DNA of 64,000 nt from Serratia oryzae (GTDB lineage: Bacteria; Pseudomonadota; Gammaproteobacteria; Enterobacterales; Enterobacteriaceae). The notes below the pieces were generated by a model. It was not told the origin of the DNA and searched no databases. It saw nothing but the letters and a program-made list of their open reading frames with translations. The stretch is from NCBI RefSeq assembly GCF_001976145.1, contig NZ_MOXD01000014.1:1-64000 (forward strand), written 5' to 3'. The position numbers were made by a program, and so were the translations under genes. Below, piece by piece: positions 9,533-18,728 of the stretch; positions within the stretch are counted from its first letter, which is position 1, and the number at the start of each line of letters is the position of its first letter.

Positions 9533-9578
9533 CTTTGTCTACTTTCTGCTAGATTCCGCCGCAATCGTATAGCAATTC

Positions 9579-9705
9579 TATACCCAAAATAATTCGAGTT
9601 GCAGGAAGGCGGCGACGCAGTGAATCCCCAGGAGCTTACTCAAGTAAGTGACTGGGGTGAGCGAGGAAAGCCAACGCACATGCAACTTGAAGTATGAAGG
9701 GTATA
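9579..9705 (+). repeat. ERIC element 1
   Basis: The 127-bp element starts TATACCC and ends GGGTATA. It contains the ERIC core sequences GTGAATCCCCAGGAGCTTAC and AGTAAGTGACTGGGGTGAG on the plus strand. 127 bp is the standard full ERIC length. The terminal arms TTCGAGTTGCA and TGCAACTTGAA pair. It lies 31 bases upstream of the yihI start. Confidence 0.93.
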
Positions 9706-9736
9706 TACTGAATCTACCCACCTAAGAGCACACGCC

Positions 9737-10282
9737 ATGAACCAACCATCAAAAGCACCTCGCGCCCCACGCAGCAGCGCGGCGACGCCAAAAAGTAAAA
9801 AGAAAAGCCGTGTGGAGCTCGATCAGGAAGCTCGTGAGCGCAAGCGTCTGAAAAAACGCCGTGGTCATGCTTCTGGTTCACGCACCCAGGTTGAATCTGC
9901 CAACCAGAAAAACAAAGCAGCGGAGCAGCCCAAAGATCCACGTATTGGCAGCAAAGTGCCAGTCGCACTGGTGGTTGATGCTAAAGCGAAGGCTAAACCG
10001 CAGCCAAAACCCAAGGCTGCAGCCAAGCCTCGTTTGACGCCAGAAGAAGAATTGGCGAAGCTGGAAAATGACGAACGTCTGGATGCATTGCTGGATCGCC
10101 TGGATGATGGTGACACCCTGAATGCAGAAGATCAGGCATATGTTGAACAAACGCTGGATCGTATCGATGCTCTGATGGAGCAATTAGGCATCGAATTGGG
10201 CGATGAAGATGATGAAGTGGAAGAGAAGCAGGAAGACATCCTGAAGCTGCTGAAAAGCGGTAACCCAAAAGACGTATTTTAA
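9737..10282 (+). CDS. yihI: YihI, Der GTPase-activating protein
   Basis: The 181-residue protein has a very basic, low-complexity N-terminal half ([15 protein letters not shown] near residue 36, then a Lys/Pro/Ala-rich linker) and an acidic helical C-terminus ending in [21 protein letters not shown]. coli YihI (169 residues) has the same layout. It stimulates the GTPase Der and so affects 50S maturation. The core motif [20 protein letters not shown] is conserved. An ERIC lies just upstream. A small membrane ORF follows 6 bases after the stop. Confidence 0.93.
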   Translation: MNQPSKAPRAPRSSAATPKSKKKSRVELDQEARERKRLKKRRGHASGSRTQVESANQKNKAAEQPKDPRIGSKVPVALVVDAKAKAKPQPKPKAAAKPRLTPEEELAKLENDERLDALLDRLDDGDTLNAEDQAYVEQTLDRIDALMEQLGIELGDEDDEVEEKQEDILKLLKSGNPKDVF

Positions 10283-10288
10283 CGTGAC

Positions 10289-10465
10289 ATGTGGTTGATC
10301 CTGGTAATAGCCCTACTATTGACATGTTATCTACTGTGGTTATTCGGTAAACTATGGCGGTTGTCGAAACGCAAAGCGCGTTTTCGCAGCGCTTCCGTGG
10401 CCAGACAGCGTAGATCACTGCCCATTTCCCGGCCCGGTAGGAAAAAGAGACCCAATAGATTTTAA
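10289..10465 (+). CDS. small single-pass membrane protein, 58 residues
   Basis: An ATG at 10289 opens a 58-codon frame ending TAA at 10463-10465. Residues 2-22 (WLILVIALLLTCYLLWLFGK) form one strong transmembrane helix. The remaining 36 residues are extremely basic (LSKRKARFRS, ARQRR, GRKKRPNRF), so the tail should be cytoplasmic. It starts 6 bases after yihI and ends 67 bases before hemN, so it is probably cotranscribed with yihI. I do not recognise it. It could be a shortened relative of the DUF2489 membrane proteins found beside hemN in some gammaproteobacteria, but that is a guess. Confidence 0.6.
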   Translation: MWLILVIALLLTCYLLWLFGKLWRLSKRKARFRSASVARQRRSLPISRPGRKKRPNRF

Positions 10466-10532
10466 GTTACAGGTGGGCGGTAAATCTCTGCAGCTTAAAA
10501 GATGAAGGGGTGATCGGAAGGAGTGAGCGAGC

Positions 10533-11906
10533 ATGTCAGAACAGGCGATAGTCTGGGATTTGGCCCTGATCCAAAAGTATAATTACTCGGGGCCGCGTTA
10601 TACCTCATACCCTACAGCGCTGGAGTTTAACCAGAGCTACGACGAAGTGGCGTTTAAACGCGCCGCCGCGCGTTATCCTGAGCGCCCGCTGTCGCTGTAT
10701 GTGCATATTCCTTTCTGTCACAAGCTCTGCTATTTCTGCGGCTGCAATAAATTGGTGACACGCCAAACTCACAAGGCGGATGAATATCTGGCGGTGTTGG
10801 CGCGCGAGATTGCTGCCCGTGCGCCGCTGTTTGCAGGCCGTAAGGTTAATCAGATGCACTGGGGCGGCGGAACGCCAACTTACCTCAGCAAACAGCAAAT
10901 CAGCCGGTTGATGGCCACGTTGCGCCAGCATTTTGATTTCCTGCCGGATGCGGAGATGTCGATCGAGGTTGATCCGCGCGAAATTGAGCTGGATGTGCTG
11001 GATCATTTACGTGCTGAGGGGTTCAATCGCCTGAGCATGGGGGTGCAGGACTTCAATAAAGAAGTGCAGCGCCTGGTGAACCGTGAACAGAACGAAGACT
11101 TTATCTTCGCGCTGATCGCTCGTGCTAAAGCGCTGGGGTTCAACTCCACCAATATCGATCTGATTTATGGCCTGCCAAAGCAGACGCCGGAAAGCTTTGC
11201 CTTCACGCTGCAGCGCGTGGCGGAACTGAACCCGGATCGCCTGAGCGTATTCAACTACGCACATTTGCCGAACCTGTTTGCCGCGCAGCGTAAAATCAAA
11301 GATGCTGACTTGCCGAGTGCGCAGCAGAAACTCGACATTTTGCAGCAAACCATCGCTTCGCTGACCGAATCGGGTTACCAGTTTATCGGTATGGATCACT
11401 TTGCTCGGCCGAATGACGAACTGGCGGTCGCTCAACGTGAAGGCAAGTTGCACCGCAACTTCCAGGGTTACACCACTCAAGGGGACAGCGATCTGCTGGG
11501 CCTGGGGGTTTCTGCCATCAGTATGCTTGGCGACAGCTACGCGCAGAACCAGAAAGAGCTCAAGGTGTATTACGCCGATGTGCAAGAGCGTGGCAATGCG
11601 CTCTGGCGTGGCTTGGCAATGACGGAAGACGACTGTCTGCGTCGTGATGTGATCAAAACTTTGATTTGTAATTTCCAGCTTAGCTATCAGCCGATTGAGC
11701 AGCAGTATGGGATCACATTTGCGGATTATTTCGTGCCAGATCTAGAGCTGTTGGCTCCGTTTGAACGCGATGGGCTGGTGGTGCGTGATGAACAGGGTAT
11801 CCGTGTCACGCCGCGCGGGCGTTTGCTGATCCGCAATATCTGCATGTGTTTTGATATTTACTTGCGTAAGCAGGCGCGTACTCAGCAGTTTTCTCGGGTG
11901 ATTTGA
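10533..11906 (+). CDS. hemN: HemN, oxygen-independent coproporphyrinogen III dehydrogenase
   Basis: This radical-SAM enzyme converts coproporphyrinogen III to protoporphyrinogen IX in heme synthesis without oxygen. The 4Fe-4S cysteines are C62, C66 and C69 in CHKLCYFCGC, with C71 also conserved. The SAM-binding GGGTP motif follows. The 457-residue length matches E. coli. A strong AAGGAG precedes the ATG at 10533. An intrinsic terminator follows the stop. Confidence 0.97.
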   Translation: MSEQAIVWDLALIQKYNYSGPRYTSYPTALEFNQSYDEVAFKRAAARYPERPLSLYVHIPFCHKLCYFCGCNKLVTRQTHKADEYLAVLAREIAARAPLFAGRKVNQMHWGGGTPTYLSKQQISRLMATLRQHFDFLPDAEMSIEVDPREIELDVLDHLRAEGFNRLSMGVQDFNKEVQRLVNREQNEDFIFALIARAKALGFNSTNIDLIYGLPKQTPESFAFTLQRVAELNPDRLSVFNYAHLPNLFAAQRKIKDADLPSAQQKLDILQQTIASLTESGYQFIGMDHFARPNDELAVAQREGKLHRNFQGYTTQGDSDLLGLGVSAISMLGDSYAQNQKELKVYYADVQERGNALWRGLAMTEDDCLRRDVIKTLICNFQLSYQPIEQQYGITFADYFVPDLELLAPFERDGLVVRDEQGIRVTPRGRLLIRNICMCFDIYLRKQARTQQFSRVI

Positions 11907-11911
11907 TGTTT

Positions 11912-11943
11912 AAAATAACAGCCGCATTTGCGGCTGTTATTTT
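11912..11943. terminator. bidirectional terminator between hemN and yshB
   Basis: A perfect 14-bp inverted repeat (AAAATAACAGCCGC/GCGGCTGTTATTTT, loop ATTT) lies just after hemN and touches the stop codon of yshB on the other strand. A/T-rich ends give U-runs in both directions. Confidence 0.9.
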
Positions 11944-12064
11944 AATTGAAGAAATTGATCAGTGCGGCGCACAGTACCGCGGCAAAGGCTGCCTGCGGCG
12001 TGTGGCTGACGGCAGAACTGACGTCTGCGCCATGGGTAATAAAGACGATAAGAGAATCCAACAT
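11942..12064 (-). CDS. yshB: YshB, small membrane-associated protein
   Basis: The reverse strand encodes a 40-residue peptide beginning MLDSLIVFITHGADVSS and ending AALINFFN, with a perfect AGGAGG 7 bases before the ATG. It matches E. coli YshB (36 residues) in the MLxSxI start, the block SHTPQAAxAAVLCAA and its hydrophobic C-terminus. It also lies in the same place, between hemN and glnG. It is easily missed because of its length. The biochemical role is unknown; a role in Salmonella infection has been reported for its homologue. Confidence 0.85.
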   Translation of the reverse strand: MLDSLIVFITHGADVSSAVSHTPQAAFAAVLCAALINFFN

Positions 12065-12177
12065 CAAACAGCCTCCTGAGTTTGCGACTCGATCATACTG
12101 CTGTCGCATGCTCTGTAAAGTCTCAATTTGGCTGTTTTTTGTGCGCTCGATTATGTTTTTACTATCAAGCGCACGGA

Positions 12178-13590
12178 TTACTCCATCCCCAATTCTTTCA
12201 ATTTCCGCGTTAGCGTATTCCTACCCCATCCCAGCAGGCGGGCGGCCTCCTGTTTGTGCCCCTGCGTATGGCGCAAGGCGGTGGTAAGCAGGGTTCGTTC
12301 CATTTCGGGCTGAGCTTCTGACAGCAGATTTTGATGCCCGGAACGCAGCGCGCGATCGGCCCACTGTGCCAGCAGAGTCGCCCAACTGTCCGGCAGGCTG
12401 TGGCCAGCGGATTCTGGCGCGCTGGTTTCAAACAGCTCGCTTGGCAGATCCTGAATCAGCACCTCTTGCCCGGCGGCCATCACCGTTAACCAGCGGCAGG
12501 TATTCTCCAACTGGCGCACGTTGCCTGGCCATGGCAGGCGGGTGAGGGCGGTTTCGGTTTCCGGGTGCAGATTTTTTGCTTCCACGCCCAGTTCTTTGGC
12601 GGCGACCTGCAGGAAATGGCGGGCCAGGCGGGGAATATCTTCCCGGCGCTCGCGCAGCGGCGGCAGGTGCACCCTGATCACGTTCAGACGATGGAACAGA
12701 TCTTCGCGGAACTTACCTTCTTGCACCCGTAGCTCCAGGTTCTGGTGGGTGGCGGCAATAATGCGCACATCCACCTTGACCGGAGCATAGCCCCCAACGC
12801 GATAAAATTGGCCGTCTGCCAGCACGCGCAGCAAGCGGGTTTGTACATCCAGCGGCATATCACCGATTTCATCCAGGAACAGCGTACCGCCGTCAGCCTG
12901 CTCAAAGCGCCCCTGGCGGATCTGGTTGGCACCGGTAAACGCCCCTTTTTCATGGCCGAACAGCTCGGACTCGATCAGGTCTTTAGGAATCGCCGCCATA
13001 TTCAGGGCGATAAACGGGGATTTAGCGCGCGGGCTGTGGCGGTGCAGCGCATGGGCGACCAGCTCTTTACCGGTTCCCGATTCACCGTTGATCAACACGC
13101 TGATGGATGAACGCGACAGGCGGCCGATAATGCGGAACACGTCCTGCATCGCTGGCGCTTCACCAATGATATCGGCTGCCGGATCGCTGATCGGCTGGCT
13201 GCGTGCCGGTTGCTGCTGTTCCTGATAATGGCTGATGGCGCGCTCTACCAGCGCAACGGCCTCGTCGATATCAAAGGGTTTCGGCAGATAATCAAACGCG
13301 CCTTGCTGGTAGGCGCTGACGGCAGCATCCAGGTCCGAATGCGCGGTCATTATGATGACCGGAAGCATTGGGTGGCGCTGTTTTATCTGCTTGAGCAGCG
13401 CCAAGCCATCCATACCAGGCATACGGATGTCAGACAACAGTACGTCGGGAGTTTGCGTGGCAAGCTGTTCCAGCACTTGATGGCCACTTTCGAAGGTGAC
13501 GCAGCTAACGCTGGCTCCAGTGAGCGCGCGTTCAAGCACCCAGCGGATGGAGCTATCGTCATCGACGATCCAGACTATCCCTCGTTGCAT
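12178..13590 (-). CDS. glnG: NtrC (GlnG), nitrogen regulator, sigma-54 activator
   Basis: NtrC activates sigma-54 promoters such as glnAp2 when phosphorylated by NtrB. The 470 residues comprise a receiver domain (phospho-acceptor D54 in LLSDIRMPG), a central AAA+ domain with Walker A GESGTGKE and the sigma-54 contact loop GAFTGA, and a Fis-type helix-turn-helix at the C-terminus (EAARLLGWGRNTLTRKLKEL). The ATG at 13590 gives the family start MQRGIVWIVDDD. The frame is open for another 19 codons upstream, but these have no counterpart and overlap the end of glnL. Start to glnL stop is 8 bases. Confidence 0.97.
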   Translation of the reverse strand: MQRGIVWIVDDDSSIRWVLERALTGASVSCVTFESGHQVLEQLATQTPDVLLSDIRMPGMDGLALLKQIKQRHPMLPVIIMTAHSDLDAAVSAYQQGAFDYLPKPFDIDEAVALVERAISHYQEQQQPARSQPISDPAADIIGEAPAMQDVFRIIGRLSRSSISVLINGESGTGKELVAHALHRHSPRAKSPFIALNMAAIPKDLIESELFGHEKGAFTGANQIRQGRFEQADGGTLFLDEIGDMPLDVQTRLLRVLADGQFYRVGGYAPVKVDVRIIAATHQNLELRVQEGKFREDLFHRLNVIRVHLPPLRERREDIPRLARHFLQVAAKELGVEAKNLHPETETALTRLPWPGNVRQLENTCRWLTVMAAGQEVLIQDLPSELFETSAPESAGHSLPDSWATLLAQWADRALRSGHQNLLSEAQPEMERTLLTTALRHTQGHKQEAARLLGWGRNTLTRKLKELGME

Positions 13591-13598
13591 AGCAAACC

Positions 13599-14648
13599 TC
13601 ACTGGCGAATAGGCAGGTAGACCGAGAATTCGGTATGTCCTGGCCAACTGTTAAATTCAATTTTTCCGCAATGCTGATCGATAAGATTACGGGCGATAGA
13701 CAATCCCAGGCCGGTCCCCCCCTCGCGGCCACTGACCATCGGGTAAAACAGGGTATCTTGCAGCAGCGCCGGGACGCCGGGGCCGTCATCTTCGATATCG
13801 ATGCGTGCTGCCAACCGATAACGCGTACCGTGCAAAGTGATCTGAAACGCGGTGCGCGTACGCAGCGTGATGGTGCCGCCTGCTTGACCCAGCGCCTGCA
13901 GAGCGTTGCGGGTGATGTTGAGCAAAACCTGTTCTATCTGATCCGGATCGTGCGCCAGCTCTGGCAGGCTGGGGTCGTAATCACGCACCAGCGTGACGTT
14001 ATCCGGTTTTTCCAACGACACCAACTGGCAAACGCGTTCTGCAACCTGATGAATACTTTGGGTAATATGTTGCCCAGGCCGCTGCGGCCCCAACAGGCGA
14101 TCCACCAGATTACGCAGCCGATCGGCCTGTTCAATGATCACCTTGGTGTATTCGGTCAGCACCGGGTCGGGCAGCGCTTTGGCCAGCAACTGTGCTGCGC
14201 CGCGCAGGCCGCCGAGTGGGTTCTTGATTTCATGTGCCAATCCGCGCACCAGATCGCGCGCTGCCACTTGCTGAGCGTGCTGTAGCTGCTCCTGGCTTAG
14301 GCGGCGCTGGTTATCCATTGGTGCCAGCTCGATCAGGATAAAGCCTTCCGGCAGTGCCTGGGCGGTCAGAGAGAGAATATGTGCGCGGCTGTCGATCACC
14401 AAGGTGACTTCATTATCGGTGAAGCCTTGGCCAGCATTGAGGCTCTCACGCATCAGCTCGATGTTGAGCGAAAAATAGCCCAGCAGTTCAGGCAGTGGCG
14501 TACCGAAAAGTTTACGGGAACTCTGGGCCAGCAGCTGCTGTGCCGCCGGGTTGGCATAATGAACAGCAAGCCGATCGTCCAACAGCAGGATGCTATTGAT
14601 AAGAGAATTGAGGATCTGCCCAGCGTCGGGTAGCTTGCCAGTTGCCAT
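13599..14648 (-). CDS. glnL: NtrB (GlnL), nitrogen sensor kinase/phosphatase
   Basis: This 349-residue cytoplasmic sensor has an N-terminal PAS domain (about 8-110), the phospho-histidine H139 in [12 protein letters not shown], and a HATPase domain with the N box ([10 protein letters not shown]) and G boxes ([17 protein letters not shown]). It phosphorylates NtrC under nitrogen limitation and dephosphorylates it when bound by PII. There is no transmembrane segment. It is followed by glnG, and its own promoter region carries an NtrC box at 14784. Confidence 0.97.
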   Translation of the reverse strand: MATGKLPDAGQILNSLINSILLLDDRLAVHYANPAAQQLLAQSSRKLFGTPLPELLGYFSLNIELMRESLNAGQGFTDNEVTLVIDSRAHILSLTAQALPEGFILIELAPMDNQRRLSQEQLQHAQQVAARDLVRGLAHEIKNPLGGLRGAAQLLAKALPDPVLTEYTKVIIEQADRLRNLVDRLLGPQRPGQHITQSIHQVAERVCQLVSLEKPDNVTLVRDYDPSLPELAHDPDQIEQVLLNITRNALQALGQAGGTITLRTRTAFQITLHGTRYRLAARIDIEDDGPGVPALLQDTLFYPMVSGREGGTGLGLSIARNLIDQHCGKIEFNSWPGHTEFSVYLPIRQ

Positions 14649-14783
14649 ATATGCCCTTTATCTTTCAAGGCACAGCGTTGTTGGCCGGCCTTGTTCACCG
14701 CGGTTATTTTGCTGACCAAGCTTCAGGGGATGTGCTCGGTTGCTAGTCTGGCCCCATGAAACTCCTTGGGCACAGCAGACTTC

Positions 14784-14800
14784 TGCACCTTTTTAGTGCA
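14784..14800. promoter_or_regulatory. NtrC-binding site at the glnL promoter
   Basis: TGCACCTTTTTAGTGCA is a 17-bp dyad that fits the NtrC consensus TGCACY-N5-TRGTGCA except for one half-site position. NtrC represses glnLp at such a site in E. coli. It lies about 135 bases upstream of glnL. Confidence 0.75.
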
Positions 14801-14858
14801 TCCATCCTACTCCATCCTGCACTATCGCGGTATGAAATAGTTTAGAAAATACAGTGGA

Positions 14859-14883
14859 GAAAAAAGCCCATCAGAGATGGGCT
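14859..14883 (-). terminator. glnA terminator
   Basis: AGCCCATC/GATGGGCT (8-bp stem, 3-base loop) is followed on the minus strand by TTTTTT. It lies 73 bases after the glnA stop and probably ends most glnA transcripts before glnL. Confidence 0.85.
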
Positions 14884-14955
14884 AAAAAGTTTCCACGGCA
14901 ACAAAAAAACGGCAACTGAACCGGTGCGCCATCGACAGATGGCGCAAGGTCTCAT
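14860..14955 (-). ncRNA. possible glnA 3'UTR-derived small RNA (GlnZ-like)
   Basis: The roughly 95-base glnA 3'UTR has a perfect 9-bp hairpin (14925-14946, TGCGCCATC/GATGGCGCA), a U-rich single-stranded stretch and then the strong terminator. A processed, Hfq-binding RNA called GlnZ comes from the same place in E. coli. Structure and position fit, but I cannot show sequence homology or processing. Confidence 0.3.
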
Positions 14956-16365
14956 TTAAACGCTGTAGTACAATTCAAACTCTACTGGGTGCGGCGTCAT
15001 GCGAACGCGGTCCATCTCTTCTTTACGCAGTTCAATGTAAGCATCGATCGCATCGTCGGTGAACACGCCGCCACGGGTCAGGAACTCGCGGTCTTCGTTC
15101 AGTGCAGCCATGGCTTCATCCAGAGAACCAGCCACTTTTGGAATCTCGGCTTCTTCTTCCGGCGGCAGGTCATACAGGTTTTTATCCATGGCATCGCCAG
15201 GGTGGATCTTGTTGATGATGCCGTCCAGGCCAGCCATCAGCAGTGCGGCGAAGCACAGGTATGGGTTAGCCGCTGGATCCGGGAAGCGAGCTTCAATACG
15301 GCGCGCTTTCGGGCTGGCAACCACTGGGATACGGATAGACGCTGAACGGTTACGGGCAGAATAAGCCAGCATCACCGGTGCTTCATAACCTGGCACCAAA
15401 CGCTTGTAAGAGTTGGTGGTTGGGTTTGCCAGGGCGTTGATCGCTTTGGCGTGCTTGATGATACCGCCGATGTAGAACAGCGCGATGTCAGACAGGCCGC
15501 CGTATTTGTCGCCAGCGAACAGGTTGGTCCCGTTCTTGGACAGCGACATGTGGCAGTGCATACCGGAACCGTTATCACCGAACATCGGTTTTGGCATAAA
15601 GGTTGCGGTTTTACCAAATGCGTGAGCCACGTTGTGCACCACGTATTTGTAGATTTGGATTTCGTCGGCTTTCTTGGTCATGGTGTTGAAGCGGGTTGCC
15701 ACTTCGTTCTGACCGGCGGTAGCCACTTCGTGGTGGTGAGCTTCAACCACCAGGCCCATTTCTTCCATGGTCAAACACATGGTAGAGCGGATGTCCTGTG
15801 AAGAATCAACCGGTGGTACTGGGAAGTAACCGCCTTTCACCGCTGGACGGTGGCCTTTGTTACCGCCTTCGTATTTGGTGCTGGTGTTCCAGGCGCCTTC
15901 AATGTCATCAATGCTCACGTGGGAACCACGGATGCTGCTGCCGAAACGCACGTCGTCAAACAGGAAGAACTCTGGCTCTGGCCCGAACAGCACGGTATCG
16001 GCGATGCCGGAAGAACGCAGGAAATCTTCTGCACGCTTGGAGATCGAACGCGGGTCACGGTCATAGCCCTGCATGGTGCCAGGCTCAAGGATGTCACAGC
16101 GAATGATCAGCGTAGATTCTTCAAAGAACGGATCCAGAACCGCCGTGCTGGCATCTGGCATCAGTACCATGTCAGATTCGTTGATGCCTTTCCAACCACC
16201 GATTGAGGAGCCGTCAAACATTTTACCTTCTTCGAAGAAGTCGGCATTTACCTGATGAGCAGGGATGGTGACGTGTTGTTCTTTACCCTTGGTGTCAGTG
16301 AAGCGCAGGTCTACAAATTTCACTTCATGCTCATTCAGCATCGTTAAAACGTGTTCAGCGGACAT
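14956..16365 (-). CDS. glnA: glutamine synthetase, type I
   Basis: Glutamine synthetase makes glutamine from glutamate, ammonia and ATP, the main entry of nitrogen at low ammonia. The 469-residue protein has the beta-grasp domain and the catalytic domain with the signature FDGSSIGGW, the ATP-site region [16 protein letters not shown] and the glutamate flap NRSASIRIP. The adenylylation tyrosine is in NLYDLPPEE near residue 398. It belongs to the glnA-glnL-glnG operon. It has a sigma-54 promoter with three NtrC boxes upstream. Confidence 0.98.
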   Translation of the reverse strand: MSAEHVLTMLNEHEVKFVDLRFTDTKGKEQHVTIPAHQVNADFFEEGKMFDGSSIGGWKGINESDMVLMPDASTAVLDPFFEESTLIIRCDILEPGTMQGYDRDPRSISKRAEDFLRSSGIADTVLFGPEPEFFLFDDVRFGSSIRGSHVSIDDIEGAWNTSTKYEGGNKGHRPAVKGGYFPVPPVDSSQDIRSTMCLTMEEMGLVVEAHHHEVATAGQNEVATRFNTMTKKADEIQIYKYVVHNVAHAFGKTATFMPKPMFGDNGSGMHCHMSLSKNGTNLFAGDKYGGLSDIALFYIGGIIKHAKAINALANPTTNSYKRLVPGYEAPVMLAYSARNRSASIRIPVVASPKARRIEARFPDPAANPYLCFAALLMAGLDGIINKIHPGDAMDKNLYDLPPEEEAEIPKVAGSLDEAMAALNEDREFLTRGGVFTDDAIDAYIELRKEEMDRVRMTPHPVEFELYYSV

Positions 16366-16448
16366 ACTTAACTCTCCCGGATTTATCGTTGTCGTCGTCG
16401 TGGAACGAATCTGTGGAAACTGGCTTGATTTCGCCTTGTGTAGACTAA

Positions 16449-16464
16449 AGCGAAAACTGTGCCA
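16449..16464 (-). promoter_or_regulatory. glnAp2 sigma-54 promoter
   Basis: Read on the minus strand, TGGCACAGTTTTCGCT matches the -24/-12 consensus (GG and GC ten bases apart) and is nearly identical to E. coli glnAp2. It predicts transcription start near 16438, about 73 bases before the ATG. Confidence 0.88.
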
Positions 16465-16519
16465 ACTTTTTAAAAGCGAAATAATCGCCTTTCTGCGCGG
16501 GTTTTACCCACCCGTAGTA

Positions 16520-16537
16520 TGCACCACGGGTGGTGCA
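16520..16537. promoter_or_regulatory. NtrC site 3 of glnA
   Basis: TGCACCACGGGTGGTGCA is an 18-bp perfect palindrome centred near -90 from the predicted start, where E. coli has site 3. It is one base longer than the usual 17-bp box, so the half-site spacing is unusual. Confidence 0.65.
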
Positions 16538-16538
16538 A

Positions 16539-16555
16539 TGCACTAGTATGGTGCA
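16539..16555. promoter_or_regulatory. NtrC site 2 of glnA
   Basis: TGCACTAGTATGGTGCA is a near-consensus 17-bp NtrC box centred near -109, equivalent to E. coli site 2 at -108. Confidence 0.85.
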
Positions 16556-16570
16556 AATAATGCCGCCTGG

Positions 16571-16587
16571 GGCACTTAAATGGTGCA
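16571..16587. promoter_or_regulatory. NtrC site 1 of glnA
   Basis: GGCACTTAAATGGTGCA differs from the consensus in its first base and is centred near -141. Its centre is exactly 32 bases from site 2, the three-turn spacing of the E. coli enhancer. Confidence 0.85.
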
Positions 16588-16615
16588 AAACGCGACTGAT
16601 TGCTGCTTTTTGCAC

Positions 16616-16631
16616 CGTGAATGAGATCACA
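16616..16631. promoter_or_regulatory. CRP-binding site in the glnA-typA region
   Basis: CGTGAATGAGATCACA matches the TGTGA-N6-TCACA consensus at 9 of 10 positions. E. coli glnAp1 depends on CRP bound upstream. The site could also act on typA, whose -10 lies about 75 bases away. Confidence 0.65.
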
Positions 16632-16699
16632 AACTGACCTGTACACAGTTGTTTATAAGAGAGTGTTGTGATCTTGTTTAGTCCCTCGCTTAATACGTG

Positions 16700-16705
16700 T
16701 ACAAT
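16700..16705 (+). promoter_or_regulatory. typA promoter -10
   Basis: TACAAT lies 33 bases before the typA start codon. The best -35 is TTTAGT (16677-16682) at 17 bases or TTGTTT at 20. The match is moderate. Confidence 0.45.
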
Positions 16706-16737
16706 AGCGCGCTATTTCTAATGCCTGAGGCAAAGCT

Positions 16738-18561
16738 GTGATCGAAAATTTGCGTAACATCGCCATTATTGCCCACGTTGACCATGGTAAAACCACCCTG
16801 GTTGACAAATTGCTGCAACAATCCGGTACTTTCGGAGAGCGTGCGGAAGCAACTGAACGTGTAATGGACTCCAACGATTTGGAGAAAGAGCGTGGGATTA
16901 CCATCCTCGCAAAAAACACCGCCATTAATTGGAAAGACTACCGCATCAACATCGTAGATACCCCAGGACACGCCGACTTCGGCGGTGAGGTAGAGCGAGT
17001 GATGTCAATGGTCGACTCGGTGCTGCTGGTCGTGGATGCGATGGATGGCCCAATGCCGCAAACCCGTTTCGTGACCAAGAAAGCCTTTGCTAACGGTCTG
17101 AAACCGATCGTGGTTATCAATAAGGTTGACCGCCCTGGTGCGCGTCCTGACTGGGTTGTTGATCAGGTCTTCGATCTGTTCGTTAACCTGGACGCCACCG
17201 ACGAACAGCTCGACTTCCCAATCATCTATGCTTCCGCTCTGCTGGGGATCGCGGGTTCCGACCATAACGATATGGCCGAAGACATGACCCCGCTGTACCA
17301 GGCGATCGTTGACCACGTGTCAGCGCCGAAGGTTGAGCTGGATGCCCCGTTCCAGATGCAGATTTCCCAACTCGATTACAACAACTACGTTGGCGTTATC
17401 GGCATTGGCCGCATCAAGCGCGGTAAAGTGAAGCCTAACCAGCAGATCACGGTTATCGACAGCGAAGGCAAAACCCGCAACGGTAAAATCGGTAAGGTAC
17501 TGACCCACATGGGTCTGGAGCGCATCGAAGCCAGCGTGGCTGAAGCAGGCGACATCATCGCCATCACCGGTCTGGGCGAACTGAATATCTCCGATACCAT
17601 CTGTGATGTGAATGCGGTAGAAGCACTGCCTGCTCTGTCGGTTGATGAGCCGACCGTCAGCATGTTCTTTAACGTCAACACCTCACCGTTCTGCGGTAAA
17701 GAAGGCAAGTATGTGACTTCACGTCAGATCCTTGAGCGCCTGAACAAAGAGCTGGTACACAACGTGGCATTGCGCGTGGAAGAAACGGCCGATGCTGATG
17801 CATTCCGCGTTTCAGGCCGTGGTGAGCTTCACCTGTCGGTACTGATCGAAAACATGCGCCGTGAAGGTTTCGAACTGGCGGTTTCCCGTCCGAAAGTCAT
17901 CTTCCGCGAAATCGATGGCCGCAAGCAGGAGCCATTCGAAAACGTGACTCTGGACATCGAAGAGCAGCATCAGGGTTCTGTGATGCAGGCGATGGGCGAG
18001 CGTAAAGCCGATCTGAAAAACATGGACCCAGATGGCAAGGGCCGTGTCCGCCTTGACTATGTGATCCCAAGCCGTGGCCTGATCGGTTTCCGTAACGAAT
18101 TCATGACCATGACTTCCGGTACTGGCCTGCTGTACTCCACCTTCAGCCACTACGACGACGTGCGTCCAGGCGAAGTGGGCCAGCGTCAGAACGGCGTGCT
18201 GATCTCCAACGGCCAGGGTAAAGCGGTAGCATTCGCCCTGTTCGGCCTGCAAGATCGCGGTAAGCTGTTCCTGGGCCACGGTGCAGAAGTGTATGAAGGC
18301 CAGATCATCGGGATTCACTCACGCTCTAACGACCTGACCGTGAACTGCCTGACCGGTAAAAAGCTGACCAACATGCGTGCTTCTGGTACTGACGAAGCGA
18401 CTACCCTGGTTCCCGCCATCAAGATGTCTCTGGAGCAAGCTCTGGAATTTATCGATGATGACGAACTGGTAGAAGTGACGCCAATCTCGATCCGTATCCG
18501 TAAGCGTCACCTGACGGAAAACGATCGTAAGCGTGCGAACCGCGGTCCTAAAGAAGGTTAA
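16738..18561 (+). CDS. typA: TypA/BipA, ribosome-associated translational GTPase
   Basis: This 607-residue GTPase is related to EF-G and binds ribosomes, aiding 50S assembly and growth at low temperature or stress. The G1 motif is AHVDHGKTT (12-20), G3 is [12 protein letters not shown], and G4 is NKVD. The C-terminal domain with [12 protein letters not shown] is specific to BipA. The start is GTG at 16738, which gives the conserved N-terminus [17 protein letters not shown]; a GAGG precedes it. The gene is divergent from glnA. Confidence 0.97.
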   Translation: MIENLRNIAIIAHVDHGKTTLVDKLLQQSGTFGERAEATERVMDSNDLEKERGITILAKNTAINWKDYRINIVDTPGHADFGGEVERVMSMVDSVLLVVDAMDGPMPQTRFVTKKAFANGLKPIVVINKVDRPGARPDWVVDQVFDLFVNLDATDEQLDFPIIYASALLGIAGSDHNDMAEDMTPLYQAIVDHVSAPKVELDAPFQMQISQLDYNNYVGVIGIGRIKRGKVKPNQQITVIDSEGKTRNGKIGKVLTHMGLERIEASVAEAGDIIAITGLGELNISDTICDVNAVEALPALSVDEPTVSMFFNVNTSPFCGKEGKYVTSRQILERLNKELVHNVALRVEETADADAFRVSGRGELHLSVLIENMRREGFELAVSRPKVIFREIDGRKQEPFENVTLDIEEQHQGSVMQAMGERKADLKNMDPDGKGRVRLDYVIPSRGLIGFRNEFMTMTSGTGLLYSTFSHYDDVRPGEVGQRQNGVLISNGQGKAVAFALFGLQDRGKLFLGHGAEVYEGQIIGIHSRSNDLTVNCLTGKKLTNMRASGTDEATTLVPAIKMSLEQALEFIDDDELVEVTPISIRIRKRHLTENDRKRANRGPKEG

Positions 18562-18586
18562 TCAACCGATTTAATCCGCAATGCTT

Positions 18587-18615
18587 AGGGCGCGTTAAGG
18601 CGCCCTGAGTTTTTC
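18587..18615 (+). terminator. typA terminator
   Basis: AGGGCGC/GCGCCCT with a 6-base loop is followed by GAGTTTTT, 25 bases after the typA stop. Confidence 0.8.
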
Positions 18616-18728
18616 TCCCCCTTTGCCCCCGTTTCTACGCCTTGTCGTGCGCTTTTCACCTTTGTTCCCTGTTCAGCCTTAACTTTTCCCGTTACAGTAA
18701 AATCTCACTGGCCCATCAGGAGAGGACT

